Positions 12,421 through 30,004 are shown, numbered from the stretch's first letter. The stretch is DNA of 64,000 nt from Delphinus delphis (GCF_949987515.2 NC_082688.1:107797893-107861892); one strand, 5' to 3'. Notes: generated by a model not told the origin, from the letters alone. Program-made: numbers and translations.

Positions 12421-13980
12421 TATTGACTTCCAGCTTAATTATATAAGGCCTAGAGAAAATATACTCTTTTTAATTAAAACCGTGTGAAATTTGTTGGGGC
12501 TTTCTCTTTGGCTCATCATAAGGTAGACTTTGGTAGTAGTCCATACGCAGATGAACCAAGTGAATTTATCCACTTTTGGGTTTATCCCTTCTCTTTGTAT
12601 ACCTATTATATCAAGTTTGTTAATTATGTATTGAAAGTCTCCTGATCCTGCAGGATTTATTTTCTACTCTTTCTGTTACTACTGAGAGAAGTGGGCTAAA
12701 AGTATCCCTACTGGTAATTGTAGATTTGTCTATTTCTATATTTTCTCCTCTGTATTTGAAGTTCTATTAGTGGATGCATACACATTTAAGATTGTCATAT
12801 CTTCTAGTGATTTGCCTTTTATCATTACAAAATATTCCTTATTTATAGTAATGCTTTGTGCCTTAAAGTCTTTGTCATCAGATATTAAAAAGATTACACT
12901 AACTTAATTTGGTTAATATGTGCATGAAAATTCTTTTACGTTTTTACACTCTCCACGTCTTTATTTTTAAATTGTTTCTAATAAACAATGGCATAATGCT
13001 AGACTTTATACTTTATTCACTTGAAATATGTCAGCCTTCTACTTAATGTAATCCATTTTACATAGATCTTATATCTACCAGGTTTTTTTTATTTTCACAT
13101 CTGCGTTATGCTTGTTTCTCCTCAGTTGCCTATACTTGTAGAAACAAATATAATTTATTATGCCTTTTGTTCCTTCAGTACATTTCTTATATGTATGTAG
13201 TCTTATTATTTTAATGATTACCCTAGATTTGCAACATGCATCTGCAACATCATATAGTATAATCCACATCATTAATTTACCTCTTCCCAATATTGCTAGA
13301 AGTTTAGACCTTTTATCTCTATTTACATACCTCCCAGCTTTTGTGACAAATATATATTTGCATTTTGTTCTGCATATATTTACAGTCCATAAGATACTAC
13401 TAGTATCCTTGTACAGTTAATTTTAATTAGTTTACCCACATATTTACTGCTTCTTGTGTACTTCACACCCACCTGCACATTCATGTTTCTTTCTGGTATC
13501 ATGTTTCTCCTGACTGAAAAAGAAATGATATTTCTTTGAGTGCTGGCCTGCTGGCAATGATTTGTTTGCCAAAGGAAAGTTTTGTTCTCCATTATTGAAT
13601 GTTATCTTCACAAAATAAAGAATTCTAGTTTGGCAACTACAATTTATTGAGTAAATGTGTTATTTCAGTGTCTTCTGCATTCAATTACTGAAGTCAACCA
13701 TCTATTTTTATTGTCATTTCTTTTAAGATATGGATATTTTATCTCTGGCTGCTCTTAAGATTTCTGTGTCTCTGGTTTTCAACAGTTTTACTATGATATG
13801 GTTAGGTGTGTATTTCCATGTGCTTATTCTGCTTGAAATTCATTGATTTTCTTAAAGCAGTGGCATAATATGTTTCCATACTTAGGGGAAATTCTCAGCC
13901 ATTATGTTTTTTATTACTTCTATTGAATTCTCTTCTTCCTCAAATGATACTCTATTTGAATGATTTCAGATTTATTGATG

Positions 13981-16220
13981 TGTTTCACATATCACTTCTC
14001 TATTTTAATGCTTTTTTCTATGTCAGTCGTTGACTTTTTTAAAATTAACTTTTCTTATAGTTAACTAATTTAGCTAATTATACAATGCAGTCAATAATTC
14101 AAACTGTTTACTGATTTTCTGAATTTAATAAGTTCGCATAGATGCCAATTTTCTGGTGAAATGAATCTACCTTCTTTCACATGGTCTATTCATTTTTCTT
14201 CCAGTTTCTCTAAAATACTAGCCATAGGGAATTTTTGTTCATTATCATCTTTTCCACTCTTTGGATCTTTTAGCTGGCTTCTATCTTTTCTTTCACTATC
14301 TTTGTTGTTGTTTTCCCTTTATTATTGGCCATAATTTCTTCCTTTTGATATATGTGATAATGCTTTATTGTATGCTAGATGTTCTATATAAGGAACCATA
14401 GGAGTTACCTTCAACTTGAGAAGTTTCTATCTTTCCTCTGTTTGGAAGTTAGGCTGAGTGACTGATGACTTTAATTCAATAAGGAATTGAGTTTGGTCAG
14501 AGATAGTGTAGTTTTAGTGAGACACATATACTTTACTGGACTTTATACTGGGAGCCCATAAGCCTCTATTTCTCAGCGCTGAAAGCAATGGGTGACTATG
14601 TTCTGATACTCAAATCTTCAAAACCAAGTTCTCTAGCTTATATTCCAAGCTCCTTGAAAATCAGCCAGATGTTTTAAAGAGAAGGCATTATATGTCCTTG
14701 AGGCAAACTCCTTTCCACTAGGTCTTTGCTTCCTAACTACAATAGATTGCAGATATCTTTGTCTTTAAAGACTTTAACCTATTTCCCAGCAAATGGATCT
14801 AAACTTAGCAAAAGTGGTGTGGGAAAAACTCATTTTGAATTTGATGCCCTTAAGTGCCTAATTTATCAATCTAGTCTATTCTGCACACTAAGAGTTTTTC
14901 AGGTTTCTCTTTCTTCAACAGAGGAATTCTAACTGGGTAGGCCAAGCTTGATCATTAATTTATATTCAAAACCATCATGTTACAGGGGACAAAGATTTTT
15001 GTTCCAGGGGAAAAAGTACTGATAATTTAAATTGTTTTCCCTTCCTTGTAATTTTTAAGTCTTCTAATCTTCGTTTTCTCCACAGTTCTATGATACTTTT
15101 AAAATAAAATTTTAAGAAATGTTCTTGGCATTGTATAGCTGTCATTTTCAGAAAAATTGCTTGTCTGCATAGACCTAACTAAAATTGAAAGTATCTTTTT
15201 TACCCTATTTTATAACCAAAGAAACCCAGAAATTTAGAGACAACTATTATTATCATTCTGTACTTTTTAAAATTTTGTTGGAAACTTGCAGTAAATGTAA
15301 GTAATTTTCCCAAGATGGTTAAGGGCAGTGGTAAAGAAAAACTCAATCAAACAAAGAAAAAAAATTGATATTTCGTCACTCCCAATGAATGGTACTTAAT
15401 GAATAAGTACTTCATTATACCAAGATGAGTACTGTAACAGAATTCAGTCAGAAAAAAAAAAATCAGTGATTTTAGGGGGATGGAATTAAATATAAGGCAT
15501 TGGGTAACCAGCTACTAAAGAACACAGCAAGTTAAGGGAGGCATTGTGCTAGTAACTGGTTAATAACCATAAAATACTAATTGCAAGAAGGTGATTTCAT
15601 TCATGGAGCTGAAGAGCAAAGGGAAGAAGTAGGGTTACTTGAATCTGGAGAACTGTAAGGCTGGCCCCATGAATCTCAAAAATGAGACTCAAAACTCTCA
15701 CAGCAGGTACTGCTAAGCTGGTGCAGAGGATCTGAGACATTGGTAGAGAGATCAAAGACCTGGGGCTCAGACCCAGACAGCTATGCTGGTATCTTTTAGA
15801 CTGACAATGAGGTTGGTCTGGATTGAATTTTTTTTTAAAAGGATATTGAAACTAAGTATAACTGCCAGTGTAAAATTTGTTATTAAGATTGACATACAGG
15901 AAGCAGATCTCCCAGATTCCCAAATCCCCTTGCATTCACCCTACTGCAGATCTCTGTAGAAAGAGGGCTGATACAGCAGCAGTGTGGTTCCTATAATGCA
16001 GAGCACAAAATGGGAAGGGGCTTTGACACTGAAAAGCAGTAACTTAAAAACTGGTACACCACCCAGGTACCATGCCTTTTTCTAGAAAATATAAAGAAAT
16101 ACATTTCAGGAAAAATAAAATTTCTAATTGTTTAAAATAAAGAAGAATAAGTAGAAACATTATAGGAGTTACCTTTTTTAATGCATATCTATTCAGATAC
16201 ATTTTTGGGTACTAATTGTT
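13981..16220. other. 3' flank of ADAM29, no gene seen
   Basis: This is AT-rich DNA without a recognisable exon or young repeat. The longest frame, 14726-14932 plus, has no family resemblance. The stretch may contain ADAM29 3' UTR on the minus strand, but no transcript boundary can be set from sequence. Confidence 0.5.
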
Positions 16221-19475
<3,255 letters not shown>

Positions 19476-19479
19476 TGAG

Positions 19480-22310
19480 GAATGGCAACAAGGTGAGTTC
19501 CCTGGGTTTTCTTTTAATTGCTCTCAGATATCCCAAATTGGGTGCTGGAGAGGTCTTTAACACTGAATCACCAGCAGGCGTAGACAAAAACAAACAAACA
19601 AGAAGCCTCAAGAATAGTTTTCTTTCTCTGTTCACATGACAGAGAATGGAAAAGCTCAACAGAGAACCAGTAAGGTGCTCCAGCATCTGCTCTTGAGCCA
19701 AGACACATGTGGATTGATTCACCCAGAGCAGCAACCTCAAAGACTTGTAGGCCAACCCAAAACACACTCCACAATCAGTGCACTGGTGGGCTGTTCAATC
19801 CGCCTACATTGGCAATATAAAATCCCTGGCAGGCCAGCCTAACACTGATTCAATATCTAGGTAACTAACTACCTGATCTGCCTTCAGAGGCAGCAACAAA
19901 ATCCCAACAATTTGACCCATCCTCAGCTCAACACTAGGGCAGGGAATGGAACCCTATATTGAACATAGCAGTATCATTCATAAAGCCTGATATAGCCCAC
20001 CCCTTCACCAAATGACATAGGAGACACAGCCTATTGGCTTCTGTTTCTCACATCTCCAGATATGAATATGGACCAGTGACACCAGTTAAATCCAGAACGT
20101 TAGAGTAGATCAAGCAGAAGAAAGGACCACTCAGCTCAAAGATGGGTCATTGATAATTATTCAGTTAAAGTAGAAAAAAAGAATAAAGAAAGCAAGCAGC
20201 TTATAGGACACCGACAAGAAGACCAGTATACACATGATGGAAGTCATATAAAGAGAGAGAAAAAAAGAGAGAGAAAGGACCAGATAGCTTATTTTAAAAA
20301 AAAATAATGGCTGAAAATTTCCCAAATCTGAAAAAAGAAATGGGCATCCACATGCACAAAGCCCAAAATGTCTCAAATGAGATGAATCCAAAGAAACCCA
20401 GATGAAGACTCATTAAAACTGTGAAAAGTCAGAGACAAGAAATTCTGAAAGTGGCAAGAGAAAACAACATGTCACATACAAAAGAACCACCATAAAACTG
20501 TGAGTAGATTTTTCGGCAGAAATCTTGCAAGTCTGGAGGAAGTGGGATGATGTAGTTAAAATGCTGAAAGAAAAAACTATCAACTAAGAATGCTATACCT
20601 GGCAAAACAGTCTTTCAAAAAATAAAGAAGACATAAGGACATCACTAAACAAACAAAAGCTGAAGGAGTTTATCACTGTAAACTGTAATAAACTGTAAGG
20701 CACTGTAAGTGCTAATGAGATTTTTTAAAGTTGAAAGGATGCTAAACAGCAACATGATAGTGTAAGAAAGTATGAAATATACGTACATATATATTATATA
20801 AACATATAAATGTAAACTCATCTATAGATAAAACCAGAATACATTATAACTTTAATTGTGATGGGTAAATTACTTTTAATTTTAGTATCAAAGTCAATGA
20901 TGAAAGTATTAAAAATAACTAAAACTGAAAAACATGTTAAAGAATACACAGTAAAAATTGAAATATAAGTTGTGACAACAACAACATAAAGTGTGAGCTA
21001 AAGAGAAGTTAAGTGTAGAGTTTTTGTATGCAATTGAACTTAAGTTGTTATCAGCTTAACATAGACTACGTTAACTATGATATTTTATGTAAGCCCCAAG
21101 GTAACCACAAAAAATATACTTATAGAAGTTACACAAAAGAAAAAGAGAAAGGAATTAATGCATATAAAATACAAAAAAATTCAAAACACAATGGAAGGCA
21201 ACAAGAGAGGAAAAAAGACATATAAAAGAACAAAAAAGATTGATAGAAAACAAAGGACAAAATGATAATATTAGATCATTCCTTACCAATAATAACTTTA
21301 AACATAAATGGATTAAACTCTCCAATTAAAAGACATAGAGTGGCTGAATGGATGTAAAAAAATAAGACTCAGTTATATGTTGTCTAGAAAAAATCCTCAC
21401 TTTAGATGTAAGGAAACACATAGGCTATAAGTGAAGATTGGAAAAAGATATTCCCTATAAATGGTAACCAAAAGAGCAGAAATGACTAGACATATCAGAC
21501 GGAATAAACTTTAGGTCAAAAACTGTCAAAAGAGATAAAGAATAACATTATATAATGATAAATGGATTAATCCACCAAGAAAATATAAGAAATATATATA
21601 CGCACCCAACATCAGAGCAATATAAATATATAAAGCAAACATTGACAGAACTGAAGGGAGAAATAGACAACAATTCCATAAAAGTAGACTTCAATACCCC
21701 ACTTTCAACAAAGGATAGAACATCTAGACTGAATATCAACAAGGAAATAAAGGATTTTATAGCACTATAGACCAAATCAATCTAAAAGACATATACATAA
21801 TATCCCACCCAACAGCAGCAGAATACAGTTTCTCAAGATTCCATGGATGTCTCTTCAAAATAGATCACATAGCTACAAAACAAATCTTAATAAACTTAAA
21901 GATATAGAAATCATACCAGGTATCTTTTGTGATTACAATTAAATGAAACTAGAAATCAAAGGCAAAGGGAAAAATGGAAAATTTACAAATAGGTTGAGAT
22001 TTAAAATCATACTGTTAACAACATTGAATCAAAGAAGAAATCAAAAGAGAAACTAAAAAATGCCTTGAGACAAAAATGAAAATGCACATACTGTAACTTA
22101 TGGGATGCAGCAAAAGCAGTACTAGAAGGGAAGTTTATCATGATAGATGCCTACCTCATGAAACAAGAAAAAATCTCAAACAGCTTCACATTCCACCTAA
22201 AAGAACTGGAGAAGAGCACACTAAGCCTAGAACTAGTAGAAAGAGAGAGATAACAAAGATCAGAGTGGAAATAAATAGAAACTAAAAATACAGTACAGAT
22301 AGCTTATTTT
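19480..22310 (+). mobile_element. Old L1 (L1M-like), plus strand: ORF1 region to ORF2 endonuclease
   Basis: About 20100-20700 reads as decayed ORF1 ('gctgaaaatttcccaaatct', 'gaatgctatacctggcaaaa'). About 21000-22290 reads as the start of ORF2, with the endonuclease region ('gacatagagtggctgaatgg', then 'cttcaataccccactttcaa'). The longest intact pieces are short (21555-21770, 71 codons). 19480-20100 is less certain and may be 5' UTR. Confidence 0.8.
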
Positions 22311-22324
22311 TTGAATAAAAAATA

Positions 22325-24720
22325 AATAAAATAAAAATATGTGATACACAGACACGCACATCCATTTTCTTGATCCATTCAGCCATCAATGGACACTTAG
22401 ACTATTCCATGCCTTGGCTATTGTAAATAATGCTGTAGTGAATATGAGAGTGAAGATATCTTTTTGGTATAGTGATTTTGTTTTCTTTGAATAAATACCC
22501 AATAGAATTACTGGATTATGTAGTTCTATTTTTAATTTTTTGAGGAAACTTCAGGTTGTTTTCCATAGTGGCTATACCAATTTACATTCCTACTAAAGTA
22601 TACAAGGGTCCCCTTTTCTCCACATCTTTGCCAATACTTGTTATTGCTTGTGTTTTTGATAATAGCCATTCTGACAGGTGTGAGGTTTTGTGGTTTTGAT
22701 TTGTGTCTCCCTAATGATTACCGATGTTGAGGACCTTTTCATGTATGTGTTGGCCATTTGTATGTCTTCTTTGGAATAAATGTCTATTCACTTCCCACGC
22801 TCATTTTTAAATTGGTTTTTTTTTTTAATTGAGGTGTATGAGTTTTATATATATATTGTATATTAACCACTTATCAGATATATGATTTGCAAATATATTC
22901 TCCCATTTGGTAGGGTGCCTTTTCATTTTGTTGGTTTCCTTTGATGTACAGAAACTTTTTGGTTTGATGCAGTCCCACTAATTTATGTTTGCTTTTATTG
23001 TCTTTCCTTTTGGTGTCAAATCCAAAAAGTTATTGCCGAGATTGATGTCTAGGAGCTTACCCCCTGTGATTTCTTTTAGGAGTTTGATGGTTCAGGTCTT
23101 ACATTCAAGTCTTTAATCCAATTTGAGTTGATTTTGTTTATGGTAAAAGATTGTGGTCCAGCTTCATTCTTTTGCATGTGGCTGTCCAGTTTTTCTAACA
23201 CCATTTATTAAAGAGACTGTTCTTTCCCCATTGTGTTTTTTTTTTTTTTTCTTGCGGTATGCGGGCCTCTCACTGCCGTGGCCTCTCCCGTTGCGGAGCA
23301 CAGGCTCCGGATGTGCAGGCCCAGCGGCCATGGCTCACGGGCCCAGCCGCTCCGCGGCATGCGGGATCCCCCCAGACCGGGACATGAACCCGCATCCCCT
23401 GCATCAGCAGGCGGACTCCCAACCACTGCGCCACCAGGGAAGCCCCCATTGTGTTCTTGAAAACTATGACTATGACTTTGTAATATAGTTTAAATCAGGA
23501 GGTTTGATGCCTCCAGCTCTTTTGTTTTTCTCAAGATTGCTTTGGTTATTGTGGGTCTTTTGTGGTTCCATAAAAATTATAGGATTTGTACTATTTTTGT
23601 GAAAAATGCCATTGGAATTTTTATTGGAATTGCATCAACTCTCTAGATCATTTTACCTGGTGTGGACATTTTAACAATTTAATTCTTCCAATCCATAAGC
23701 ATAAAATACCTTCCTATTTCTTTTTTGTCTTTTTCAGTTTCTTTCATCAATGTCTTTATAGTTTTCAGTGTACAGGTCTTTCATCTCCTTTGTTAAATTT
23801 ATTCCTAGGTATTTTATTCTTTTTGATGTAATTGGAAATGAGATTTTCTTAATTTCTCTATCACAAGTTAATTATTAGTGTATAGAAATGCAACAAATTT
23901 TTGTGTATTGATTTTGTATCCTGCAAATTTACTTATTAGTTCTAACAATTTTTGGTGGAGTCTTTAGGATTTTTTACATATATCATCTGCAAATATGATA
24001 GTTTTGTTAGTTTTATTTTTTCCTTTCTTATTTGGATGCCTTTTATTTCTTTTCTTGCTTAATTGCTCCGGCTAAGACTTCTGGTACTATGTTGAATGAA
24101 AGTGGCAAGACTGGACATCCTTGTCTTGTTCCTGATCTTAGAGAAAATGCTTTTAGTTTTCAGCTTTTTACCTTTGAGTGTGATAAGAGCTGTGAGCTTG
24201 TCATATATGGCCTTTATTGTGTTGAAGTGTGTTCTTTCTATACCTAATTTGTTGAGAGTTTTTATCATACATAGATGTTGAATTTTGTCAAATGATTCTT
24301 TCCATCTATTAAGTTGATCGTATGAGTTTTATTCTTCATTTTGTTAATGTGGTGTAAAACACTAATTAATTTGTGTATATTGAATCATCCTTGCATCCCA
24401 GAAATAAATCCTACTTGATCGTGGTGTATGATCCATTTAGTGTATTGCCAAATTCAATTTGTAAATATTTTGTTGAGGATTTTTACATCTATCTTAATCA
24501 GGGATATTGGCCTATAGGTCTAATGTGTCATTTTAAGTCCAGTGCTTCTTTTTTGATTTTCTGTTTGGATAATCCACCCATTGATAAAAGTGCGGTATTG
24601 AAGTCCTCTACTATTTTTGTATTGCTGTCCTTTTCTCCCTTTAGGTCTGTTAATATTTGCTTTATAGATTTATATGCATGCATAAATATTTACAAATTTA
24701 TATCCTCTTTCAATTGAAGC
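22325..24720 (-). mobile_element. L1 ORF2, minus strand, head to head with the previous L1
   Basis: Left to right this is inverted ORF2 from near its 3' end ('gccatcaatggacacttaga') through reverse transcriptase to the endonuclease region at about 24530-24720. The 3' UTR is missing. It is frame-broken throughout; a 69-codon RT scrap survives at 24059-24268. A CHR SINE is nested at 23238-23443. Confidence 0.88.
23238..23443 (-). mobile_element. CHR-1-type SINE
   Basis: A T-run, 'cttgcggtatgcgggcctct' and a terminal 'caccagggaagc' identify an inverted CHR-1 SINE. The target-site duplication CCCCATTGTGTT lies at 23226-23237 and 23444-23455. Confidence 0.95.
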
Positions 24721-24744
24721 AAAGTTTCTGTAGGCTAAGTAGTC

Positions 24745-24995
24745 TTATTTATACCCATGACTAGGAGACAGTGTTACAAAGTAGGCATCAGTCTGAAGCA
24801 TTATTGCTAGGTTCAAATACCAGGACTTATTCTTACTAGATATGTTGATTAAATTCTCATGGAGTTGGTTTCTTTTCTTGTAAAATGGAAATGAAATGTA
24901 TATCTTCTGGGATGGTTTTGGTGGTTAAATGAGATAACCCAGGTTAAATATTAGGGACAATGCCTACCATATTAAATGTTTGATAAATAATAGTT
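24745..24995 (+). mobile_element. MIR SINE fossil
   Basis: This has MIR core-like text: 'cttgtaaaatggaaatgaaa', then 'ggttaaatgagataaccc' and an ending that resembles '...gtttgataaataatag'. It is ancient and diverged, in plus orientation. Confidence 0.75.
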
Positions 24996-25650
24996 TTATT
25001 ATTTTTAAATAAAACCAACAAATGATTTCACAAGTTTCTAGTTAATTCTGTCTACAAACTATTCTTTCTTTTATACTGAACAGGAAATAACTTTCTAAAC
25101 AAATGGATTTTCATTAAAGAGTCTGTTTGAAGCAGCGTTTCTGTGTGTGATTCTGTATCTTTAGAAACATCTGCACCTTAATACTTTGTTTCTTTTTCAG
25201 CAAGCAAGAAAAACAGAAAATACACACTATGAATTTCCAGCTTTTTCTAAGCCTTTAAGGTAATTTTTGTCATCAATTTTCCTCTAACATTTTATCTTCT
25301 GTTTTGTTCACTTCTCTGTTTTTCAGGAGCACAGGATTTTGCATAACAAACTGGAGAGTCACTTCCTTTTTCCTTTGAAATGGATACTTTTCCTGGCTCC
25401 TTTAATTTTGGCATAAGTACAAGAGGTATGAAAACTCTTTCAGATTTAATAATGTAAAACAAAATCTTTCTGAGAACATTTGAGTTGAACAGTTTTAAAA
25501 GGGAAAACTGCATAGTTTAAAGTCATTTCCCCTGTCTCATTGTGAGGTATTTTCCTTTCAGCTCATCTTTAACAAAAGATCCATTTAGTTAATTCTATAT
25601 TTCTTAGCCTTGGAGGCATGAACATATGAAATGGGCAAGACAGCTATGAT
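24996..25650. other. Unassigned DNA
   Basis: I see no gene or clear repeat. The minus frame 25292-25513 has no recognisable domain. Confidence 0.5.
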
Positions 25651-25654
25651 ATTT

Positions 25655-27850
25655 TAATAGTATTTAAAAAAAATAAACGGCTTTTTAGAACAGTTTTAGA
25701 TTTACAGAAAAACTGCAGATATAGTACAGAGTTCCCATATATGCTCATGCCCATTCTTTCCCCATAAGGAACATTTTACATTAAATGGTACACTTTTCAC
25801 TGCTGAACCAATATTCACACATTATTAAGGTCCATGTTTATTTCAGATTTCCTTAATTTTTACCTAATGTCTGTTTTTAGTTCTAAGACCCCATCTAGGA
25901 CACCATGTTATGATAAGACATCATGTCTTCTTAGGTTCCTCTGGCTGTGGCATTGTTGTTTTTGATGACCTTGACAGTTTTGAGGAGTACTGGGCAGATG
26001 TTTTGCAGAATACCCCTCAATTGAGGCTTATCTGAGTTTTTAAATGATTAGATTGAGATTATAAGTTTTTGTAAGGAAGGCCACAGAGGTGAAGTTCCAT
26101 TTCATCACATCATATCAAGTGTGCCTCCTGTCAACTTGATATCACTGTTGATGGTGGTCATCTAGCTTGTTCGTGTTTGTCCAACTTCTCCACTGTACAG
26201 TTACTCTTTTTTTCCCTTTTTTCATATTGTACTCTTTGGAAGGACGTCACTTTGCACAGCCCACATCTAAGGAATGGGGAATTATGCACTTCCTCTAAAT
26301 TCCTAACACCCACTAGTTCTTTTATTGTTTTTTTACTGCCTTTTGCAGAATGTCATATAACTGAAATCATATATTAGGTAGATTTTTCAGATTTTCTTTC
26401 ACTTAGTAGTATGTACTTAAGGTTCATCCATGTCTTTTTGTTGCTTCATTTCTTTTTATTACTGAATGCTATCCCTTGTGTTGATAAAACCAGTATGTTT
26501 ATTCATTCACATATTGAAGGTCATTTTGGTTTCTTTCAGTTTTTGGTGATTGTGAATAAAGCTGCTATAAACATTCATGTTCTGGTTTTTGTACGAACAT
26601 AAGTTTTCAAATTACTTGCATAAATACTGAGGAGTACGATTGTTGGATTTTATGGCAAAACTATGTTTAACTTTGCAAGAAACTTACAAACTGTCTTCCA
26701 AAGTGTTTGTACCATTGTGCTTCTACCAGTAATGAATGAGAGTTCCTCTTGCTCTGTGTCCTTACCAGCAATTTGTATTGTCTGCTTTTTGGGTTTTACT
26801 CATTCTAACAGGTATGTAGGGGTATTTCATTGTTTTAATTTGCAATTTCCTCATGACAAATGATGTTGAGAATCCCCTCCTCTGCTTATTTGCCATCTGT
26901 ACATTTTCTCTGAGTGTTTGTTCAGATTTTTTTCCCATTTCTAAATTGGGTTGTTTGTATTATTATTGTTGAGTTTTTAGGGTGATTTGTATTTGGGTCA
27001 AATCCTCTATCATATATATGTTTTGTTATAATTTCTCCCATCTGTGACTAACTTTTAAAATTCTCTTTACTGTGTTTTCCACAGAGCAGAATTTTTAACT
27101 GTAATAAAATCCAATATGTCATTTTTATTCTTTTATGAATCATGCTATTGGTGTTATATCTAAAAATTTGTTGTCAAAGCATCCAGACATTTATGTTTTC
27201 TTCTGGAAGTTTTATAGTTTCGTGTTTTATATGTATGTTTATGATCCATTTTGAGTTAATACTTACGGAAGTTGTAAGGTTTGTGTCTTTGGATGTTCAA
27301 TATTCTCAACAACATTTGTCAAAAGATGATCTTTCTCCATTGATTTGACTTTATTACTGCAACAAAAATCAGTAGACTATATTTGTGTGGGTTTGTTTCT
27401 AGGCTCTCTGTTTTGTTTCATTAATGTGCACATTCTTTCACCAATACCATGTGCTTTTTTTTTTTTAACTATAGCTTTATAAAGTGAGCCAGATAGCATA
27501 GTCCTCCAACTTTGTTGTTCTTTAAAAATATGTGGGTTATTCTAAGTCTTTGGCCTTTTTTAAAAACTTTAGAATCTGTTTACAAATATCTACAAAATAA
27601 CTTCTTGGGTTTTTGATTGTAATTGCGTTGAATGTATAGATCAATTTGGGAAGAATGGACATTTTAATAATATTTAGTTTTTTCAATCCATAAACATGAA
27701 ATACTTCTCTTTTTACATAGATGTTCTTTGATCTTTTTAATCAGAGTCTTAGTTTTTCACACTTAGATCCTGCACATATTTTGTTATACTTAAACCTAAG
27801 TTTTTTTTTTTTCATCTTTTTGAGCTATTGGCAAATTTTTAAATCTCCAA
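25655..27850 (-). mobile_element. Old L1 (L1M-like), minus: 3' UTR and ORF2
   Basis: 25655-26300 is an inverted L1M 3' UTR ('cagttttagatttacagaaa', 'ctgggcagatgttttgcaga'). 26300-27850 is inverted ORF2 from its 3' side ('ggtgattgtgaataaagctg'). Stops are frequent. Confidence 0.8.
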
Positions 27851-27882
27851 ATATTTGGAAATTTCCCAGCTAATTTTCTATT

Positions 27883-27887
<5 letters not shown>

Positions 27888-27933
<46 letters not shown>

Positions 27934-28130
27934 TTTTTTGCGGTGCGCGGGCCTCTCACTGCTGTGGCCTGTCCCGTTGCAGAGCACAGGCTCCTGACGC
28001 ACAGGCTCAGCGGCCACGGCTCACAGGCCCAGCCGCTCCGCGGCATGTGTGATCTTCCCGGACCGGGGCACGAACCCGTGTCCTCTGCATCGGCAGGCGG
28101 ACTCTCAACCACTGCGCCACCAGGGAAGCC
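27888..28130 (-). mobile_element. CHR-1-type SINE with (TTTA)n tail
   Basis: The inverted CHR-1 body at about 27938-28130 is preceded by about twelve TTTA units (27886-27937) in place of the usual T-run. The flank 'tctattttattt' is repeated on both sides (about 27876-27887 and 28131-28143), giving the target-site duplication. Confidence 0.93.
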
Positions 28131-29659
28131 CTCTATTTTATTTTTTATTTCTAGCTTAACTCTGTAATGGTCTGAAAACATACTTTATATGAGAAGTTGA
28201 TAGTCACAGAAATAGTAAAGACATAGAAAATATGAATGACCCTGTCAGACATCTTGATCTGACACTGATGGAACACTATGCCCTATCTGTGTAAAACACA
28301 CATTCTTTTCAAGTGTGCATGGAACATTCAGTAAGATATACCATCTATAGGACCATAAACTGAGACTCAATCAATTTCAAAATTTTGAAATAGTTAAAGT
28401 ATGTTATCTACTATAACAATCAAATTAGAAGTTAATACTAAGATATCTAGAAAAGCCTTTAACATTTGCAAACTGAGCAATACACTCCCATATAATCTAT
28501 GTGTCAATAAAGAAATCTCAAGAGAAATTCAAAAGCTGTTTCAAACTGAATGGTAATGAATAATAAAACATCTAAATTATGTAGTTTGCAGCTAAAGCAA
28601 TGCTATTATTAGGAAATACTAGACACATGCTATTAGAAAACACTAGAAAATGCTATTATTAGAAAATAATAAGAAAGACTCAATCAGGGAAGAAAAAGAA
28701 TAAATTAAACCTAAAGCAGGCAGAAGGAAGGAAATAATAAAGAGTAGAAACCGAGGAGACAGAAAATTAGCAAAGCCAAATTTTCTTCATTGGAAAAACT
28801 AATAAAAATGATACGCCTCTAGTGAGGATAATCAAGAAATAAAAGAGAAAACATACAGTACCAATTTCAAGAAAGAAACAGGTGATATCACTTCAGACCC
28901 TACAGGCATTAAAGGGATAAAAGGGATATTATGAATAACTTCATGAAATGAATAATTTCCTTGGAAACATACAATTTATCAAAAGTAATTTAAGATTACA
29001 TAGAAAATCTCAATTGCTATTGATCTGTCAAAGAAATTGAATTTATCAAAAGCTTCTGCTCGAAGAAAATTTCATGCACAGAGCATATAAAAAAGTTTCA
29101 CAGTGGGGTTCAAGACAGCAATGCAAGAAGATGCTGAACTCACCTCCTCTGACAGACACACTGAATATACAGCTACATATGGAACAACATCCTCTGGAAA
29201 AAACCTAAAAACTGACTGAGTAGCTCCTAAACATACATACAGAAGACGAACAAATGGCCAACAGGCACGTGGAAAGGTACTCAACATCACTCATCATGGG
29301 GCAAGGCAAATTAAAACCACAATGAGATATCACCTCACACTTGTTACAGTGGCTGTTATCAAAAAGATAAGAAATAACAAGTGTTGGCAAGGATGTGAAG
29401 AAAAGGGATCCCTTGTGCATTGTTGGTGGGAATGTAAATTGGTCCAGCCGCTATGGAAAATAGTTTGGAGGTTACTCAAAGAACAAAAAATACAGCTACC
29501 ATATGATCCAGCAATTCCACTTCTGAAGAAAACGAAAACACTAACTCAAAAAGTAGATTCACTCCCATGTTCATGAAGCATTATTTAAGTAGCCAAGAAA
29601 TGAAAATAACCTAATTGTTCATTGATGGATGAATGGATAAAGAAAATGCAAATAAAGAA

Positions 29660-29692
<33 letters not shown>

Positions 29693-29704
29693 TGTGTGTG
29701 TGTA
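29660..29704. repeat. (TG)n microsatellite
   Basis: About 20 TG units with one TATG interruption, in the L1 3' region. Confidence 0.97.
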
Positions 29705-30004
29705 TGCTCAGTGAACTGTCAGCCAGATAAAGATAAACACTACATGATTTTACTTATATGTGCAAGGTAAAATAACAACAAAAATACAGAGAAAAAAAAA
29801 AGCTCACATAAAGACAACCGATAGGTGTTTGCCAAAGGCAGGGGGTGAGGGATGAATGAAATGGGTGAAGTGAGTCAAACGGTTCAAACGTCCAGTTACA
29901 AAATAAATCATGGGGATGTAATATACAGCATTGTTGCTATAGTTAATAATACCATATTGCATATTTGAAAGATGGTGAGAATAGATGTTAAAAGGTCTTA
30001 TTGC

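Larger units (their letters stand above)
10126..13980 (-). mobile_element. Old L1 (L1M-like), minus, broken up by LTR-like insertions
   Basis: 10126-10260 has the wording of an inverted L1M 3' UTR ('aattgagatataactgatat'). Inverted, strongly diverged ORF2 text reappears at about 10400-10860 and 12480-12960. 12960-13980 reads as the more 5' part of the same old element. Two blocks at about 10870-11175 and 11585-12420 do not fit L1 and are listed separately. The element is much more diverged than the L1s at 0-9.7 kb. Confidence 0.65.

Noticed and set aside
19480..24720. One L1 with a twin-primed 5' inversion
   Set aside because: Both halves include the ORF2 endonuclease region, so they cannot be complementary parts of a single copy.
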